Translations under genes and position numbers: made by a program | In this document: one piece after another, positions 11,052 to 22,809 of the stretch | How the letters are laid out: every line of letters begins with the position of its first letter | Numbering within the stretch: position 1 is the first letter of the stretch | The notes under the pieces: model-generated | Database searches by the model: none | What the model saw: only the letters and a program-made list of their open reading frames with translations | Told to the model about the DNA's origin: nothing | NCBI GenBank assembly: GCA_010093485.1 | Contig: MU001501.1 | Span: forward strand, 1,257,052 to 1,321,051 | DNA from: Karstenula rhodostoma CBS 690.94 | Taxonomy: Eukaryota > Ascomycota > Dothideomycetes > Pleosporales > Didymosphaeriaceae | DNA length: 64,000 nt | Direction of reading: 5' to 3'

Positions 11052-12297
11052 ATGGCCGACGCAAACACCCATGCCCGTGATAGCGCTGGTGCCACCGACA
11101 AACGCAAGCATCCAGCTCACTGGTTCGACTCACTTTCGGACAGGTCAAAACTCTTCTACGACGGAACGTATAAGTGGGATGGCACGGATGGGTTTTGGGA
11201 CGACACTGATAGTGAGTGACACGAAGCGGACTTAAGCTACAAGAGTAGGTACAAGTATGCTTGGGTACTGATATTGGCAGTTCACCATGACTTCAGCGAC
11301 CCGAATGACCCGGAAGCATATCCGCCGACGCCGCGACCGGTGGGCTCGTGGCTCGAAGACGGCGAGGATGGCCGGGTTGTAGAGGATGAGTTTGATGATT
11401 TGCCTGAGGCTGCACTTCAGGAAAGCGCGCAGATGCAGCCCAACTCCGTCCACATGGGCTTCCTTGCCAGATTCACACAGGAAAGCTCGAAGACTGTGCT
11501 GATTAACGGCAACGTGAGCAAGCAGAGGCTGCTCCGAGATGGATTGTTCGTGGGTCAGCTCAACCGCGAGCGGCTTCTGGGGCAGGTGGAGGGTATGCTT
11601 GTCGGGCAGCAAGTGTTGGTAGATGGGCACAGCCTAATTGACAGCTACAAGCTCTGCGGTATGGAAGTCCCATCCGCTTTGCTTGCCGAGGTTGATGGTG
11701 GCGCTTTCGATCCAGCTCAGGATATAGCAGAGCCATCGTCCATGAGCGGGGACGGAGCGGACATAAGCTCAGTGGGCAGGGACGTCAATCAGTTGGATGT
11801 CTCGAACGAAGATGTTCAGATAAAGTCTGAGGGTGGACGAGCAGGTATGTCGGTCGTTGTCGAATCCATGGAGTGTGTATTGACTTGTAACTATCAGCAG
11901 ATGCCAAAGAAGGCGATTTCGCCAGAGAATTGTCGCTTGGATCCAGCCCGTTGTCAGAATGCCCGTCTGATTTGTCTGACTGGGAAATGAATGATCAGGT
12001 AAGCATAATCATGCGTGCATCACTCAAAATTGACCAACTCCTGTTTAGATTAATCCCTTCGATCGTGCGCAAACCCCGAAGTTGGACTTGAAGTCAGAGA
12101 GCAACAGTCCAAGCCACGAGAGCCTTACGGATGGGTTGGAGCGCCCCAACAAGACGAGTAGTCGTAGTGATAGCACTGACTCCGCTATCGGTAAGTACTA
12201 TATTACTACGCACACAACACAAAACACCTACTTACGATTCTTTCTTCTAGAAATCACGGCCACGAGGCGATCTACCCGCATATTCCTGATCAAGTGA
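11052..12297 (+). CDS. Hypothetical protein, acidic, five exons
   Basis: Exons: 11052-11211, 11281-11844, 11901-11998, 12049-12190, 12251-12297; 1011 nt, 336 aa. Every junction has GT..AG ends and keeps frame, which supports a real gene. I do not recognise a family. The N-terminus has aromatic-rich text (HWFDSLSDRSKLFYDGTYKWDGTDGFWDD), given here only as composition: Trp, Asp and Gly dominate residues 24-53. The middle (about residues 110-170) looks globular, with several Leu/Val/Gly repeats (GLFVGQLNRERLLGQVEG). The C-terminal third is Ser/Asp-rich and probably disordered, ending in a basic ATRRSTRIFLIK tail. There is no signal peptide or membrane segment. It lies tail-to-tail with CBP6. It may be a lineage-restricted nuclear or cytosolic protein; the function is unknown. 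Confidence 0.72.
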
Positions 12298-12682
12298 CAC
12301 TCCGGAGTTCTGTAGAACTAGACTCTCAGTGTTTGGGCGTTGAGGCGTTTGCATGAATTTGACCTATATGATATCCCTCGGCCGTCTATTCATCCGTACG
12401 AGGTTACGCATTGCCTATGCGAGTCTAGGCACTGGAAGGATCTCACATGATGCATTCATTTCAATTTAATTTTTTTTGGTTATTAGCTGCCCTTATTTAC
12501 AGCCAGCAGGCGTGCGGCCTTGGTGGTTGCTGCGAACAATTGCCTACCAGACCCCATTCCCAATGACGTGATGCATATTCTACAGACCAACAGTTTTCTC
12601 CAGTCAAAATGCGCCTGTTCCGAATTGTTTTACATGAAGAGCTCCAGTCGGCTACCCCTATCGTACATGTCCCGGTCGCGCA
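12298..12682. other. Convergent 3' flanks
   Basis: 385 bp between two convergent genes. It is AT-richer, with a TTTAATTTTTTTTGG run near 12470, and no gene is seen. Confidence 0.6.
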
Positions 12683-13155
12683 TTACTGCCATCTGATCTT
12701 CATCTTCCACTCGTCCATCTTGGCCTGCAGCCAGCTCTTCTTGGGCGCACGCTCAATCTCCTCCATCAAGCGATCGTAGTGTTCCGGATTCGAGGTCGGT
12801 TTGAAGACGCCTGGCGATAAGGGGTACTTCTTGCTATACCGGTTCTCGAGCAGAGAGAACAGCGCATTGATCTGTGGCAACTCGGCTTGCGGGCTTGACT
12901 TCACAACGGGTGCAGGCTTTGCGAAAGCGGCCTTGTCGGACTTTTCTGCCTCCTCGATGGGCGGCGATACGGGTTTTACGCCATAGGGTGTTGCACGTCG
13001 CTCTATGGTGCGTGTGAAGGGCAGGTTCGGGCGGAGGAGGTCCTTGGGCCAAAGCGCGAGGATGCGCGTGTAGTGCTTTACTATGGTCTGCGGCTTTCAC
13101 ATCAGTCGCGGAGTTGCATGGTCGCGCGAGAGGGAATACTCACGGGTTGCGACAT
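12683..13155 (-). CDS. CBP6: CBP6/UQCC2-like cytochrome b translation and assembly factor
   Basis: Minus-strand exons 13155-13144 (four codons) and 13087-12683; 417 nt, 138 aa. Yeast Cbp6 binds Cbp3 at the mitochondrial ribosome tunnel and is needed to translate cytochrome b mRNA and assemble complex III; UQCC2 is the animal counterpart. The C-terminal half carries the family pattern: a short helix with NxRYSKKYPLSPGVFKPTSNP, then EHYDRLMEEIERAPKKS. This matches the NNKF..YY..G..LYKPAGNPQYYQRL arrangement of yeast Cbp6. The N-terminal part (IVKHYTRILALWPKDLLRP) fits the helix of the same family. The intron sits right after the fourth codon. It shares a 335-bp divergent promoter with BSD2. Assignment rests on remote similarity, so it is good but not certain. 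Confidence 0.75.
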
Positions 13156-13490
13156 GGTGGTTGTGAGTGAGTGCGCAATTGTTCGTCCGCAACGATATGC
13201 TCGCATCATCCACGGCCTTCGATAGGCTCGCGGTGGCGCGTAGCGTGACAAAGCCGTGGCTGAGCCTTCCCCTTTCCGGCGGGTTCCTTCCCCAAGCGCT
13301 CTGCTGCGGCTTGATCGGACTTGGCCCAGCCAGCGAGATGTGACCGCTACCTCCGCGCCTGACACACTCACTTGCAACCTCCCACGCCCTCGCCCACCAC
13401 CGTCCCGTCCGCTCGCTTCTTTCCTTTCTATTCCTTCGAACGACCCCCTTTCACGCCCGCAAACCAGCAGTCCTTCGGCGCAGCGCAACA
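13156..13490. promoter_or_regulatory. Divergent promoter CBP6 / BSD2
   Basis: 335 bp between two outward-facing start codons, therefore containing both promoters. The BSD2 side is pyrimidine-rich. No specific site is assigned. Confidence 0.6.
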
Positions 13491-14704
13491 ATGGGCCCGC
13501 AGCGATATGAGCGGGTACGTATTCCCAGGCCGCACGCACTGCGACACAGCGCCTCCGCGGCCCAGGGGCGCCCGCACCCTCAGAACCCGAGCCTGACGAT
13601 GCGTTACACACAGGTAGCAGCGCACGACGACGACGATAGTGTCGACACACCTGAAAGCCCTCAAGCGCCGTTCCCTATCCCCGCCTCGCCACCCCCATCG
13701 TTCCACAGCCGCGCCTCATCACCGGCCGCCGCCTCGCGCCGTCTCCTGTCCGACGACCCGCTAGCCAACGACGCAGACGGCACGCTCGCAGACACGTTTG
13801 ATGCGGATTCGGACGACGATGAAGACGAGAGCGACGATCGGCAGCGACTTATGCGGGGAAACCCAGAGGAGCCGCGGGATGCAGACGACAATACGCTGAG
13901 GCCAGTGAGGCCAGGCCGACAAAGAAGCGTGACGCAGCTGCCCGTCTTCAATACCGTAGCTCCAACTGGAGGCAGAATATACGGCGGGGGACAGAACGAC
14001 GGCGTGTGGGCGAACCTCAGCGCAAAGCCGACAAGAGGCGAAGAGCTGGAGGAGAAGCCTCCGGTACGTACACGTTGGCAGCATACAGCCAGCGGATGCT
14101 AACCAACATGCAGACCTACGAGCAAGCCGCCGCAGACGCTACGCCCCCATACTGGGAAACCACAATACTCGCCCCCGGCACTTTCGGCGACGAGGTCTTC
14201 GTCGAAGGCCTCCCCGTCGGCTCCGTATTCTCCTTCATCTGGAACGCTATGATCTCCATGTCCTTCCAGCTCGTTGGCTTCCTCCTCACGTACCTCCTCC
14301 ACACTACCCACGCCGCCAAAAACGGCTCACGCGCAGGCCTCGGCATAACTCTCGTCCAGTACGGCTTCACCATGAAATCGGCTTCCAATCTATCACCCGG
14401 AAACGACTCTCCAGGCGGTGGCTTCGATGGCGGCGTACCGAGCGACCCCAACAGTCACGACTTCGATCCGAATGCACTAAGCGGCAGTGGAGCCACCGGA
14501 ACTGAAACGCCCACAAGCTCGGACATCAGCAGCAGCGATTGGCTTGCGTACGGGCTTATGATTGTGGGGTGGTTCATCTTGATCAAGAGCATGAGCGACT
14601 TTGTTAGGGCGAGGCGGCATGAGCAGCTCGTGCTGCAGTCTCCCGACCGGGGGCTGGGCGTTGCGGTGATCGCTGAGGGTGAGAGCCCTGAGAGGAGCGT
14701 CTAA
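13491..14704 (+). CDS. BSD2: BSD2/Ndfip-family metal homeostasis adaptor
   Basis: Exons 13491-13514, 13614-14063, 14114-14704; 1065 nt, 354 aa. Starting at MGPQRYER and splicing over a 99-bp intron to VAAHDDDD restores the Bsd2-type N-terminus, which beats using the internal ATG inside that intron. Bsd2 is a membrane adaptor of endosomes/ER that brings the ubiquitin ligase Rsp5 to metal transporters and other misfolded cargo. The first 200 residues are acidic and Ser/Pro-rich. The conserved block follows: PPYWETTILAPG, then hydrophobic segments (VGSVFSFIWNAMISMSF, FQLVGFLLTYLLH, AGLGITLVQYGF). A variable Gly/Ser loop leads to the last membrane segment (WLAYGLMIVGWFILIKSM). A classical PPxY is not obvious; only PPYW is visible. 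Family assignment is strong. Confidence 0.88.
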
Positions 14705-15519
14705 ACTACTATTCCATGTTTCCCTTTTTTCCTTTTGTCATTTCTTCAGCCTCATTGTAGCAAGCGCTTTTGAATATATAGGGTATGGACTGGCGTAGCG
14801 TGGAGTTTGGTGGATTGAATTGGATAGCATGGACAGATGTACGTCACATGCGAGTTCATATTGGTTGAATTCGGGGCAAGAGTAGGAGATTGTTCAAGAG
14901 AACATGCGCATACGCACGACCTTTTTTCTTTTATGTTTTGTAGCAAGGCAGGGAGGGATTGACAATACGATATCCATTTGTTCTGTCTTCTGATGTATCG
15001 AGATGGTGGTTGTGGATACTGTGCTATACATCCCATCTATCGTGTTCTATCTGAACAGACAAACCTTGTCTACGCCATCTGCGCTGCACAAGGCGGCGTG
15101 GCAAAACAGCATCAGGGGAGCAATGTGGCCGCGACGCTATGCCAGCGCTCGCCCCTCGGGCTTTTTTTCTTTCCGTACTTGATGCGAGCTTGGAGCAGCG
15201 GCTGCTCTTCGGGGCTTCGGTGGATGAAAAGCATAGAGGCGTGCTAGCTGCGTGCGTCTGCGTTGTTGATGCCGTAGGTTTTCGACGAGGCTGTCTCGAC
15301 GTGTTCGCTCTCGCTTTTGTTGGCCCTTTGACTAATTGCGGGGATCGTGTCGATTGGTTAGGATACCTGGCTCGAGTGGGTTTCGTGCTGGTGAGGTGGT
15401 TTGTTGTACAGTTCATCGCCGGGTGCTGGAGGACATTGACCGTCTTCCAGCAGCGCTGATAATCGGGTCGCCATTGTCGTCGCAGTGCCAGAGGCTGTAA
15501 TCGGCGGTGTTTGCGCGCC
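14705..15519. other. Convergent 3' flanks of BSD2 and MED11
   Basis: 815 bp between convergent genes. On the minus strand just below the MED11 stop (15486-15150) there is some coding-like text, but I could not splice it into a supported gene. Confidence 0.5.
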
Positions 15520-16101
15520 TCACGTCTCATCCATCCTCCCGTCGTCGTCGTCGTCCTCGGCGTCCTTCGACCTGCGCTCCGAATCCTCCAGCAGCCTCTT
15601 CACCTTCTCTAGCACCTCGCCCTCCCCACCTTCCCGGATGCCCGCTCGCGCATTCAGCACCCCAATGTCAAACTCGCCCAGCCCCCCATTCGTAACCGTC
15701 GCCTCGCTGTCCTTCAGCTGCGTCTGCGGCATCCCCGCCTTCGCGAGCACCCCGCCCTGCCCTCCAAAACCCGCGTCTTCTTCCCTGACCGTGCGCGCAA
15801 CATACCGCACCTCCTGCGCCGGAATCACGCCTGCTTCTTCCAGGTCGTCGACTTGCTTGTGCAGCTCCCTTGCAATGTCGAATACAGCGGCGAAGTACTC
15901 TTTTGCGGAGGAGGCGATGGCGTCGCGGCGGGCTTGCGGGGAGTCTGTGGCGGAGGAAGACGAGGGGGTCGGCGCGTTGGTGAGTTGGGAGAGCGTGGTT
16001 GCGGCGTGCGCGAGGACTGGGGGGAGGCGGGTGGAGAGGGCCGAGAGGGCGCGGATGTGGGTTGTTGCGGTCGAACGGTAGGCTTCGTTGTCTGCTGCCA
16101 T
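15520..16101 (-). CDS. MED11: Mediator complex subunit 11 (probable)
   Basis: Single exon, 193 aa, on the minus strand. MED11 is a small head-module subunit of Mediator that contacts MED22 and MED17 and helps recruit TFIIH to the pre-initiation complex. The pattern fits: an N-terminal helix (THIRALSALSTRLPPVLAHAATTLSQLTN), listed here as the run from residue 14 to 42, then a second helix ending DDLEEAGVIPAQEVRY, as in fungal MED11 proteins. The remainder is variable and ends in an acidic DAEDDDDDG tail. It is divergent from TAF5, another transcription initiation factor, across 570 bp. It lacks introns, unlike most neighbours. Another small helical protein is possible because the conserved region is short. 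Confidence 0.68.
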   Translation of the reverse strand: MAADNEAYRSTATTHIRALSALSTRLPPVLAHAATTLSQLTNAPTPSSSSATDSPQARRDAIASSAKEYFAAVFDIARELHKQVDDLEEAGVIPAQEVRYVARTVREEDAGFGGQGGVLAKAGMPQTQLKDSEATVTNGGLGEFDIGVLNARAGIREGGEGEVLEKVKRLLEDSERRSKDAEDDDDDGRMDET

Positions 16102-16671
16102 TGTGGATGGGGGACCTGGTCAACAGATTAGATGGGGCTAGTCCTAGGTGGAGGCGAAGACAGGACTCGGGCGGTGTAGCGAGGTAGACGTAATGACGAG
16201 AGAGGGTTCAGTGGGTTTGTTGTTCAGGGTCCGAATAAAGAGGGCGCGCGAGTCCGAAAGAGAGGGAACGTGTTCGTAGGTTCGCAGTCTCACCGTTAGC
16301 TTTCGATAGCAGCGGGGAATGTCACAGATACCTAGGGCAGGAAACTGGATTGGTAATGATTGTGTGGTGAGTAGAAGCATGTAGGCTGGGTCCATCGACA
16401 GCTCCCCGCAACGAGCTTGGCGCGCACGGCCACAGGAAGGCGCGGTCTGCGGCCGTCGCGACTTCCTCCGCGATTCACAGAGGAGTGAGCGCACAGCTTT
16501 CCTATAACATACAACGACCTGGACACTTTCCTCCCTCCATCATAACTTACCCACCCGCTTACATACGATATCCTCCAGGTCGACACACGCTCCATGTCCC
16601 ACGCGGCCGAATCCGCCCCGAGGTGAATGCGACCATCCGGCGCATCGTGAAAGAGCAAGGAATCAGGAACC
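16102..16671. promoter_or_regulatory. Divergent promoter MED11 / TAF5
   Basis: 570 bp between outward-facing start codons. No clear factor site. A long reverse-strand open frame across this region and TAF5 exon 1 is not gene-like. Confidence 0.55.
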
Positions 16672-19401
16672 ATGTCCGGGCCCCTGCCAGGGCCTGGGGC
16701 TGGACGCGCAATGAGCGTAGGAAACGGACCACCGAGCGCGGGACTGCCGCCACATAATGGAATGCCGCCGCAGCAGAATACGGTGCCGCCGCCTGCTGGG
16801 AGCTCGACAGGGCCGCAGTCGCAGCAAAATTTAAACCAGATTGTCAGTGAGAAGCTTTTTCTACCTTCACCTGCTCGCATTCCGCTCTCTCTTCTCGCAT
16901 GGGTGGCTGGGGCCTGCGGGGAGTGAATCACCGTAGCTTTATCGAGCGCCCTTGAGTCTGGCTTGCGGCTGTCTGCTTCAAGTACTCGCCCGCTTTTTGT
17001 CTTTGCGCGCACGCACAATTTGTTTGTCTTCAACCGGCCAACATGTCTGGTACCCCGTACCCTTACATTCCCAACCTTCCCTCGCCGTATGGCGGTAATC
17101 GCCAACCGCAACGTCCAACCCCACTGCACATGCCAAATGTAGGGCCGCAGTCTCAGTATAGATCCAGACAGCACACTTCGTTACGTCCGCCCAACTCGGG
17201 GGACTCAGCGAGCCACATGCCCCCTTCCTCAGAGACTCAAGTTAGCCAGAATCCGCAGCTCCCTGAAAGGATTGTTCTTGTGTAGGGTTTTGCTAACGAG
17301 TTTAGGTATTGGAATATCTCAGTAAGAAGGGATATGTCCGAACCGAGGCTATGCTCCGCAAGGAGTCCGAACCTGCCGTCACTAACGGTACGTCTCTTGG
17401 AGGTCAGAGCACCGATCAGGGCGGCACAAAAGCGACCAAGGCATTTGAGCTGTTGCGGAAGTACATGGACGACATCCTCGACGTATACAAACCTGAGCTG
17501 CGCAAATTGTTATGGCCAGTCTTCGTCTACTCGTACCTGGATCTGGTGCGCGAGTACTTTACCAAAGACGCAGAAGCTTTCTTTGCAAAGTACCGCAATA
17601 CTTTCGAACGAGATCACCCACAGGATGTCAATACCCTGAGCGCCGTGCGGCTACCACCACACTTGATGACGGACACCCTCGCGAAGCTATATCTCGACAA
17701 CAAGTACCGCGTGACAATGACGCTGATGCCATTCTACAACCTGATACAATTTTTGGAATCCAAAATGTTTGAAGGAGGACAGGCACTTATAGACGTTATA
17801 CGCGACCACCTGAACATCGTCACTGTGGACCGGACAGCAACGACCGAGAGGAGCATCGCCGCAATTCTTGCCAGCGGACAGGATGAAGATGAGCTTCCTG
17901 CCGAAGACGAAGGAATTCCCGGCCACAACCCCGGCCATCCGCTCACATCGCGCCACGACCCTGAAGCTGATGCTTCCCGGATACGTCTCGCGCTCGGGCC
18001 GTACCCTCTGGATCAAGATTTGCAAGACGACGTGCGTGCGACGCTCCAGGACGAAGACGCCAAGAACGCGCCAAGGCCAGGACAACCTTCACTTTTGGAC
18101 GAGTATGATGCGCGGATAAAACGCGAGCCAACAGATGACGTTCCCTCTCGTGACTTGATACCTCTCCCGCCATCGCTAGCCCGAGACGTCTCAATGGAGG
18201 TGCAAAAGGTGGTTGAACACCGCGATCGCTACAGGCTGGAGGGTACCAGAACTGGCGGCGTCGGTCCTGGAGTTAGCGTCACCATGTACACCTTCCACAA
18301 CACGTATGACAGGTAAATTCAACCCAAATCACTGTCATGTATCAAGCTAACCAACAACTCAGCATCAACTGCATTGACTTCTCGGGAGACAACAAGCTTG
18401 TCGCGGCTGGCATGGCAGAGTCGTATATTCGAGTATGGTCAATGGACGGCAGTGCCATCACACCTCCCTCCGACAACGCGCAACCCGCTTCTTCGCGCCG
18501 GCTAGTTGGCCACTCGGGGCCCATCAACGCCGTCGCTTTCTCCCCTGCCACAATTAACCCCGATCCCAAGGGTCCTCCAACATCATCACAGTACCTGCTC
18601 TCCGCATCAGAAGACAAAAGCGTTAGGTTATGGTCCCTGGATATCTGGCAGTGTCTGGTTGCCTATCGCGGTCACGACAACCCCATCTGGGATCTACAGT
18701 GGGGCCCTTATGGACATTACTTCCTCACAGGTTCGAACGATCGTACCGCCCGTCTTTGGGCCACTGACCATATCGAGCCGCTGAGAATATACGTCGGACA
18801 CGAAAACGACGTCGACTGCGTAGCCTTCCACCCGAATAACCTGTACGTTTTCACTGGTTCCTGTGACAGGACGGTGCGGATGTGGCACACGTCTGGAGGT
18901 AACTGTCTTCGCCTATTCACCGGACATACCGGAAACGTTACATCCATTGCCTGCTCGCCGGACGGCAGGACACTCGCCAGCGCAGACGACATGGGCAACA
19001 TCATCTTATGGACCCTCGAGACGGGTCGCCGAAAGAAGCGAATGCGTGGCCACGGCAAGGGCGGAATTTGGTCTCTTTCGTGGAGCGTCGAGTCCACCAT
19101 CCTTGTGTCTTGCGGTGCCGACCAGACAGTGCGCGTCTGGGACGCCATACAGGAGACAACCGAGTCGACTTCGAAAGCCGCTGACGGCGCTGCTGCAGCG
19201 AAAGCCGACGGAGCATTGACAACGAAGGGAGCATCTGGGGCTCCCGTTACAGGCGCGAAGAAGAATGCCAAAGAGTCGGGCGTCACGGCGGATCAAATAA
19301 GTGTATTTCAGACGAAGGAGAGCCCTGTCTACAAGGTGCAGTTCACAAGGATGAACTTGGTGCTCGCGGGTGGTGCTTACCTGCCACGACCAACACGATA
19401 A
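16672..19401 (+). CDS. TAF5: TFIID/SAGA subunit TAF5 (LisH, NTD2, WD40)
   Basis: Exons 16672-16842, 17306-18312, 18363-19401; 2217 nt, 738 aa. TAF5 is a scaffold of TFIID and, in yeast, SAGA. A Pro/Gly/Gln-rich N-terminus leads to a LisH motif (LNQI-VLEYLSKKGYVRTEAML) that is rebuilt by the first splice. The TAF5 NTD2 domain follows (AFELLRKYMDDILDVYKPEL, LVREYFTKDAEAFFAKY, LYLDNKYRVTMTLMPFYNL). After an acidic linker, six to seven WD40 repeats cover about residues 400-700 (for example GSNDRTARLWATD, GSCDRTVRMWHTS, CGADQTVRVWDA), and the protein ends with the conserved YKVQFTRMNLVLAGGAYLP. Intron 1 is 463 bp, about nine times the local norm, with a GTCAGT donor and a TGCTAAC branch point, and contains an 80-codon open frame with its own leader-like sequence. 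Confidence 0.95.
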
Positions 19402-19849
19402 GTTGCTTTGTTCGAGGAGTATGATACTGGCCGGTGAATGGCGCTTTCCTTTCTGGATTGGGAAATTGCAATACGCAATGCAATGCATTCAGAACTATGG
19501 GTGTGGGTCGTGGGGTTTGGGTGCATTCTATACCAAAACTGGATTCTTACTCACTCGGATGGTGTTTTCTTCCACATGCATAGAGATACAGAGCAAATTC
19601 AGTTCATATCATACTTTGGCGCTACAATCATGCTCGCGCACATTCGTCGAACCAGATGAAAGAAACATCCATCGTTCAATGCCGACATATGGCTCTGTCT
19701 TGGTTTATAAAGTATCCTAGCTTGACTCGAACGACAATTGTAGCAACAAACCGTGTGCCAACAATGTGGGCTACTGGCTACTGTATTATTATCACAGGAA
19801 CGATGGCACAGGATGTGTCTCATTGACGACATATTCAACTCAAGCTACC
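19402..19849. other. Convergent 3' flanks of TAF5 and the homocysteine methyltransferase
   Basis: 448 bp between convergent genes; I see nothing else in it. Confidence 0.6.
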
Positions 19850-21073
19850 TTACCGCATCTTCCTCAAAGTCTCCGCAACAACAGCCATATCCTCAGGCCC
19901 AGTGCGGCAGCACCCCCCTATGATCCTCGCACCCACCTCCCACGCCTCCCTCACCCACGCCGCCAGCTCCCCTCCCTCAGCCCTCTCCCCCTCCCAATCC
20001 CGCTTTCGCGCATCCCACCTCTCCCCGGAATTCGCATACACCACTAACGGCTTCCCGGTCCCCTTGCGCATCTCCCGCAGCCCAGCCAGCGCCAGCTCCG
20101 GCGCGACGCAATTCACGCCCACGGCGACGACGTTGGCGCAACCCTCAAACAGGGCCACGACGTCAGCGACGGGAGTGCCGTCTGGGAGACGCGCGGGGTC
20201 TGCGGGGGAGAGGGTGAATGCGAACCAGGCTTGTACCGCAGGGAAGTCTGTCTGGAGGAGGTGGAGGAGGGCGTGCGCTTCGGAGAAGCTGGGGATGGTC
20301 TCGATGGCGAGGAGATCGGCGCCGGCGTCGACCAGCGCGGCGATGCGGCCGCGGTGGAAGAGCTGGTATTGGGATGCGGTGAGGGTGGGGGAGTAGGCGC
20401 CTGTGTACTCGCTCCCGTCAGCGAGGTAGGCGCCGTAGGGACCTACGCTGCCGGCGATTAACAGTTCGCTATCTTCAGCGGTGGGGTCGGCGGAGGAGAG
20501 ATACTCGTCGCGCGCTTTTTGGGCGAGGACGACGCTCGTGCGCACGAGGGATGCGGCGTCCGAGGGGGTGGTGGGGAGGTGCTTGGTTAGGCCCGGGAGG
20601 GAGGCTTGGTAGGAGGCTGTGGTGGCGATGCGGGCGCCGTGGGTGAAGTATGCGGCGTGGGTCTGTTGGATGAGGGAAGGGTTGGTTTGGAGGAGGGAGG
20701 CGGACCAGAGGGCAGAGGATATGTCTGGGGACGTGTTAGTTATCGGATGGGAGCGTGAGATGTTCGTGAGCGTCAGGTTTGTCAGTCCTGGAGAGAGCTT
20801 CACGAGGATGGCAAGCCGGGGCAGAGCTTCGAGACCTCGATGCCGACCAAATGCAGTATCTCGGGGGTACAAAGCACAATTGGTGGCTCCACCTCACACA
20901 CTCCCATCCTGTAACGTGCGAGGACAAGGCAGAGGAGACGTACCTGCACCCAGCGTCTCGAGGTACGTCGCGAGCGCCCCATCAAGCACCACCCCTTTCC
21001 CCCCAGCAAGCAGCCTCGACAAAGCGACCGCTCTCCCCTTCCCACCTCCCCCTTGCGTCACTGTGCCGTCCAT
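19850..21073 (-). CDS. Homocysteine S-methyltransferase (Mht1/Sam4 type)
   Basis: Minus-strand exons 21073-20944 and 20724-19850; 1005 nt, 334 aa. The enzyme transfers a methyl group from S-methylmethionine or S-adenosylmethionine to homocysteine, making methionine in the cytosol. The N-terminus has the family opening VLDGALATYLETLGADISSALWSA, split by the intron after LGA. The zinc-thiolate residues are visible: Cys in VAVGVNCVAPE and the Cys pair in IIGGCCRTGPEDM. Further family motifs are TTASYQAS, GSVGPYGAYLADGSEYTG and LAIETIPS. The intron is 219 bp, long for this genome, but joining its ends gives the conserved sequence, so no exon is missing. Length is normal for Mht1/Sam4 (about 325 aa). 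The third codon positions are notably GC-rich. Confidence 0.92.
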
Positions 21074-22770
21074 TTCCCGTCAAAGCCAAGCCAGCTCAGA
21101 GTCAGGTCCCGAGGTTTCGTGTGTCACGAAAAAGCAAAAAGCCAATATCGCCACAATATTCCCAAACCACCACAATGCGTCCTAAACCCCCACCCCGATG
21201 CTGCACACCCTTGCGGAAAGAAGAAAATCACGGATACCGCACACGCACACGCACCCCACAATAAACGTCCCTCGCCAATCTACCCGATGCTCCACACGAA
21301 AGAGTCAACGATTGTCCGCCGCACGATCGGCGAATCAGCACGCGCCCGGGTAGAAATTCCGCGGCGGGCTGGTGATGCGCGCGAGGTCGGTCGGTCGACT
21401 GTCAGAGTGAAGTAATGTGGTGGGGAGCGCAGGGCTTGGGGGGGCAGGCTAGTGTGTGGATGCGAACGCGGACGCGGACGCGGACTGCGCCTGGCGGGAG
21501 AGCAGTTGAGATGGGCGGGTGGGGCTGGTGGCGAATGCGAGGCCGCGTCGGGCTGGAGGAGAGCGTTAAGTCCGGAATGCGATGGCGAGAGGGCTGAGCA
21601 TAGGGGGAGGATTAGAGTTTGAATTTGTGGTTGTTGCGTGCGTGGGGTGCGGCGTTTACATGGGTGATCAAATTTGGGGGGGTTGTTGGTGGTGTGAAAT
21701 GGATGCAGGAAAATACGGGAGATTTCTTGCTAAGAAACTCCGCCAAGGACTCCCGTTTGTTCCTGCACCCACTGTGGATGGTTGGTGGACGTTGACCGTT
21801 GGCGTTGGACGGCTACCTACTATAGGACGAGTCATGCTCGGCTTTGCCCAGGTGGACGACGACTCCGGATTCGTGAGTTGGTGTTGGTAAGCGCAGAGCT
21901 AGGCGGGTGTCTCATAATGACAGCATCTTCACGAGTACAGTGTGAAGAAGTGGGTTTACGGCTGTGGAGAGGTTCGCGAGAGCGGGACTTAGTTTTGGGT
22001 TCAACGGTCGTTAGAGTGTCCGGTGGAGAGAGGTTTGCGAATCCTGAGCCGGCATTGATCTGTAGGTGCCAGTGAGGTCCTTTTTGGTAGACCTCTGAGT
22101 GTACAGCGCCTGCGTCACGTTGAGTATGATTGACCTACATATCAGTGTACCGTAGACATCTCTTCACAATGAACGGGAGAGATCTGCCAGCAACTATCTC
22201 TGCACGAAACAGTCCCCCAATGTGACGTATTTTGTGGTAACCCACCTTGAGTCTGGCGCACCGGCAAACTCATCCGTAAAGACTGTGTTCTGAACCGCGC
22301 TACAGGAACGATAGACTAGACTGCCGGGTGTTCGCTGTGCGCACGTTCAGATGTGATAGGCCACACGCTTCGCCGACTAAGCTCCTCGAGCAGCAATCCA
22401 CCAGTCGTACCAGTGCTGCTGTGAAGGGGCTGTGAACGCCACAGATAGGGTACGATACGTGTGTGCACAGTGAAAGGAGATACGACTCAGGTTACGGTGC
22501 CCTGGAGTTTTCACTGATAGTGTCAGTTGTGTGTGCCTGATGAGGGGAGCGTGGCGTTTCTGGAGTAGGACTGGCTCGATGACTTGCTGAGAGCATACCT
22601 GGAGTTGTACCTGTTGCACATCATGCGGAGTTATTGGTCTATATCATCGTCACTAGAAGCCAGCAATGGAGTAGCATGTGCAACATTGCATGTCCAGAAG
22701 GCTGATAGCAATCTGTATGCTTGAGCAAAGTGGGGTTATCTGCGCTGGTCTAGCACAAGGTTTCGCGCAG

Positions 22771-22809
22771 GAGCGTGTGCCTTGAGCGTGTGCCTTGAGC
22801 GTGTGCCTT
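22771..22809 (+). repeat. 13-bp direct repeat, three copies
   Basis: The unit GAGCGTGTGCCTT occurs three times without a mismatch, followed by a partial GAGCG. Confidence 0.95.

Noticed and set aside
15024..15530. Coding-like text downstream of MED11 on the minus strand
   Set aside because: A Lys/Arg-rich frame and a short ATG-led frame exist but the only phase-correct join needs a 35-bp intron with the branch site next to the donor. I could not support a gene.
16332..17174. 280-codon minus-strand open frame over TAF5 exon 1 and intron 1
   Set aside because: No motif, antisense to conserved coding sequence, and GC-rich composition explains its length.
17043..17285. Separate 80-codon gene inside the TAF5 intron
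   Set aside because: As an independent gene it has no motif; it is kept only as a possible alternative first exon in the findings.
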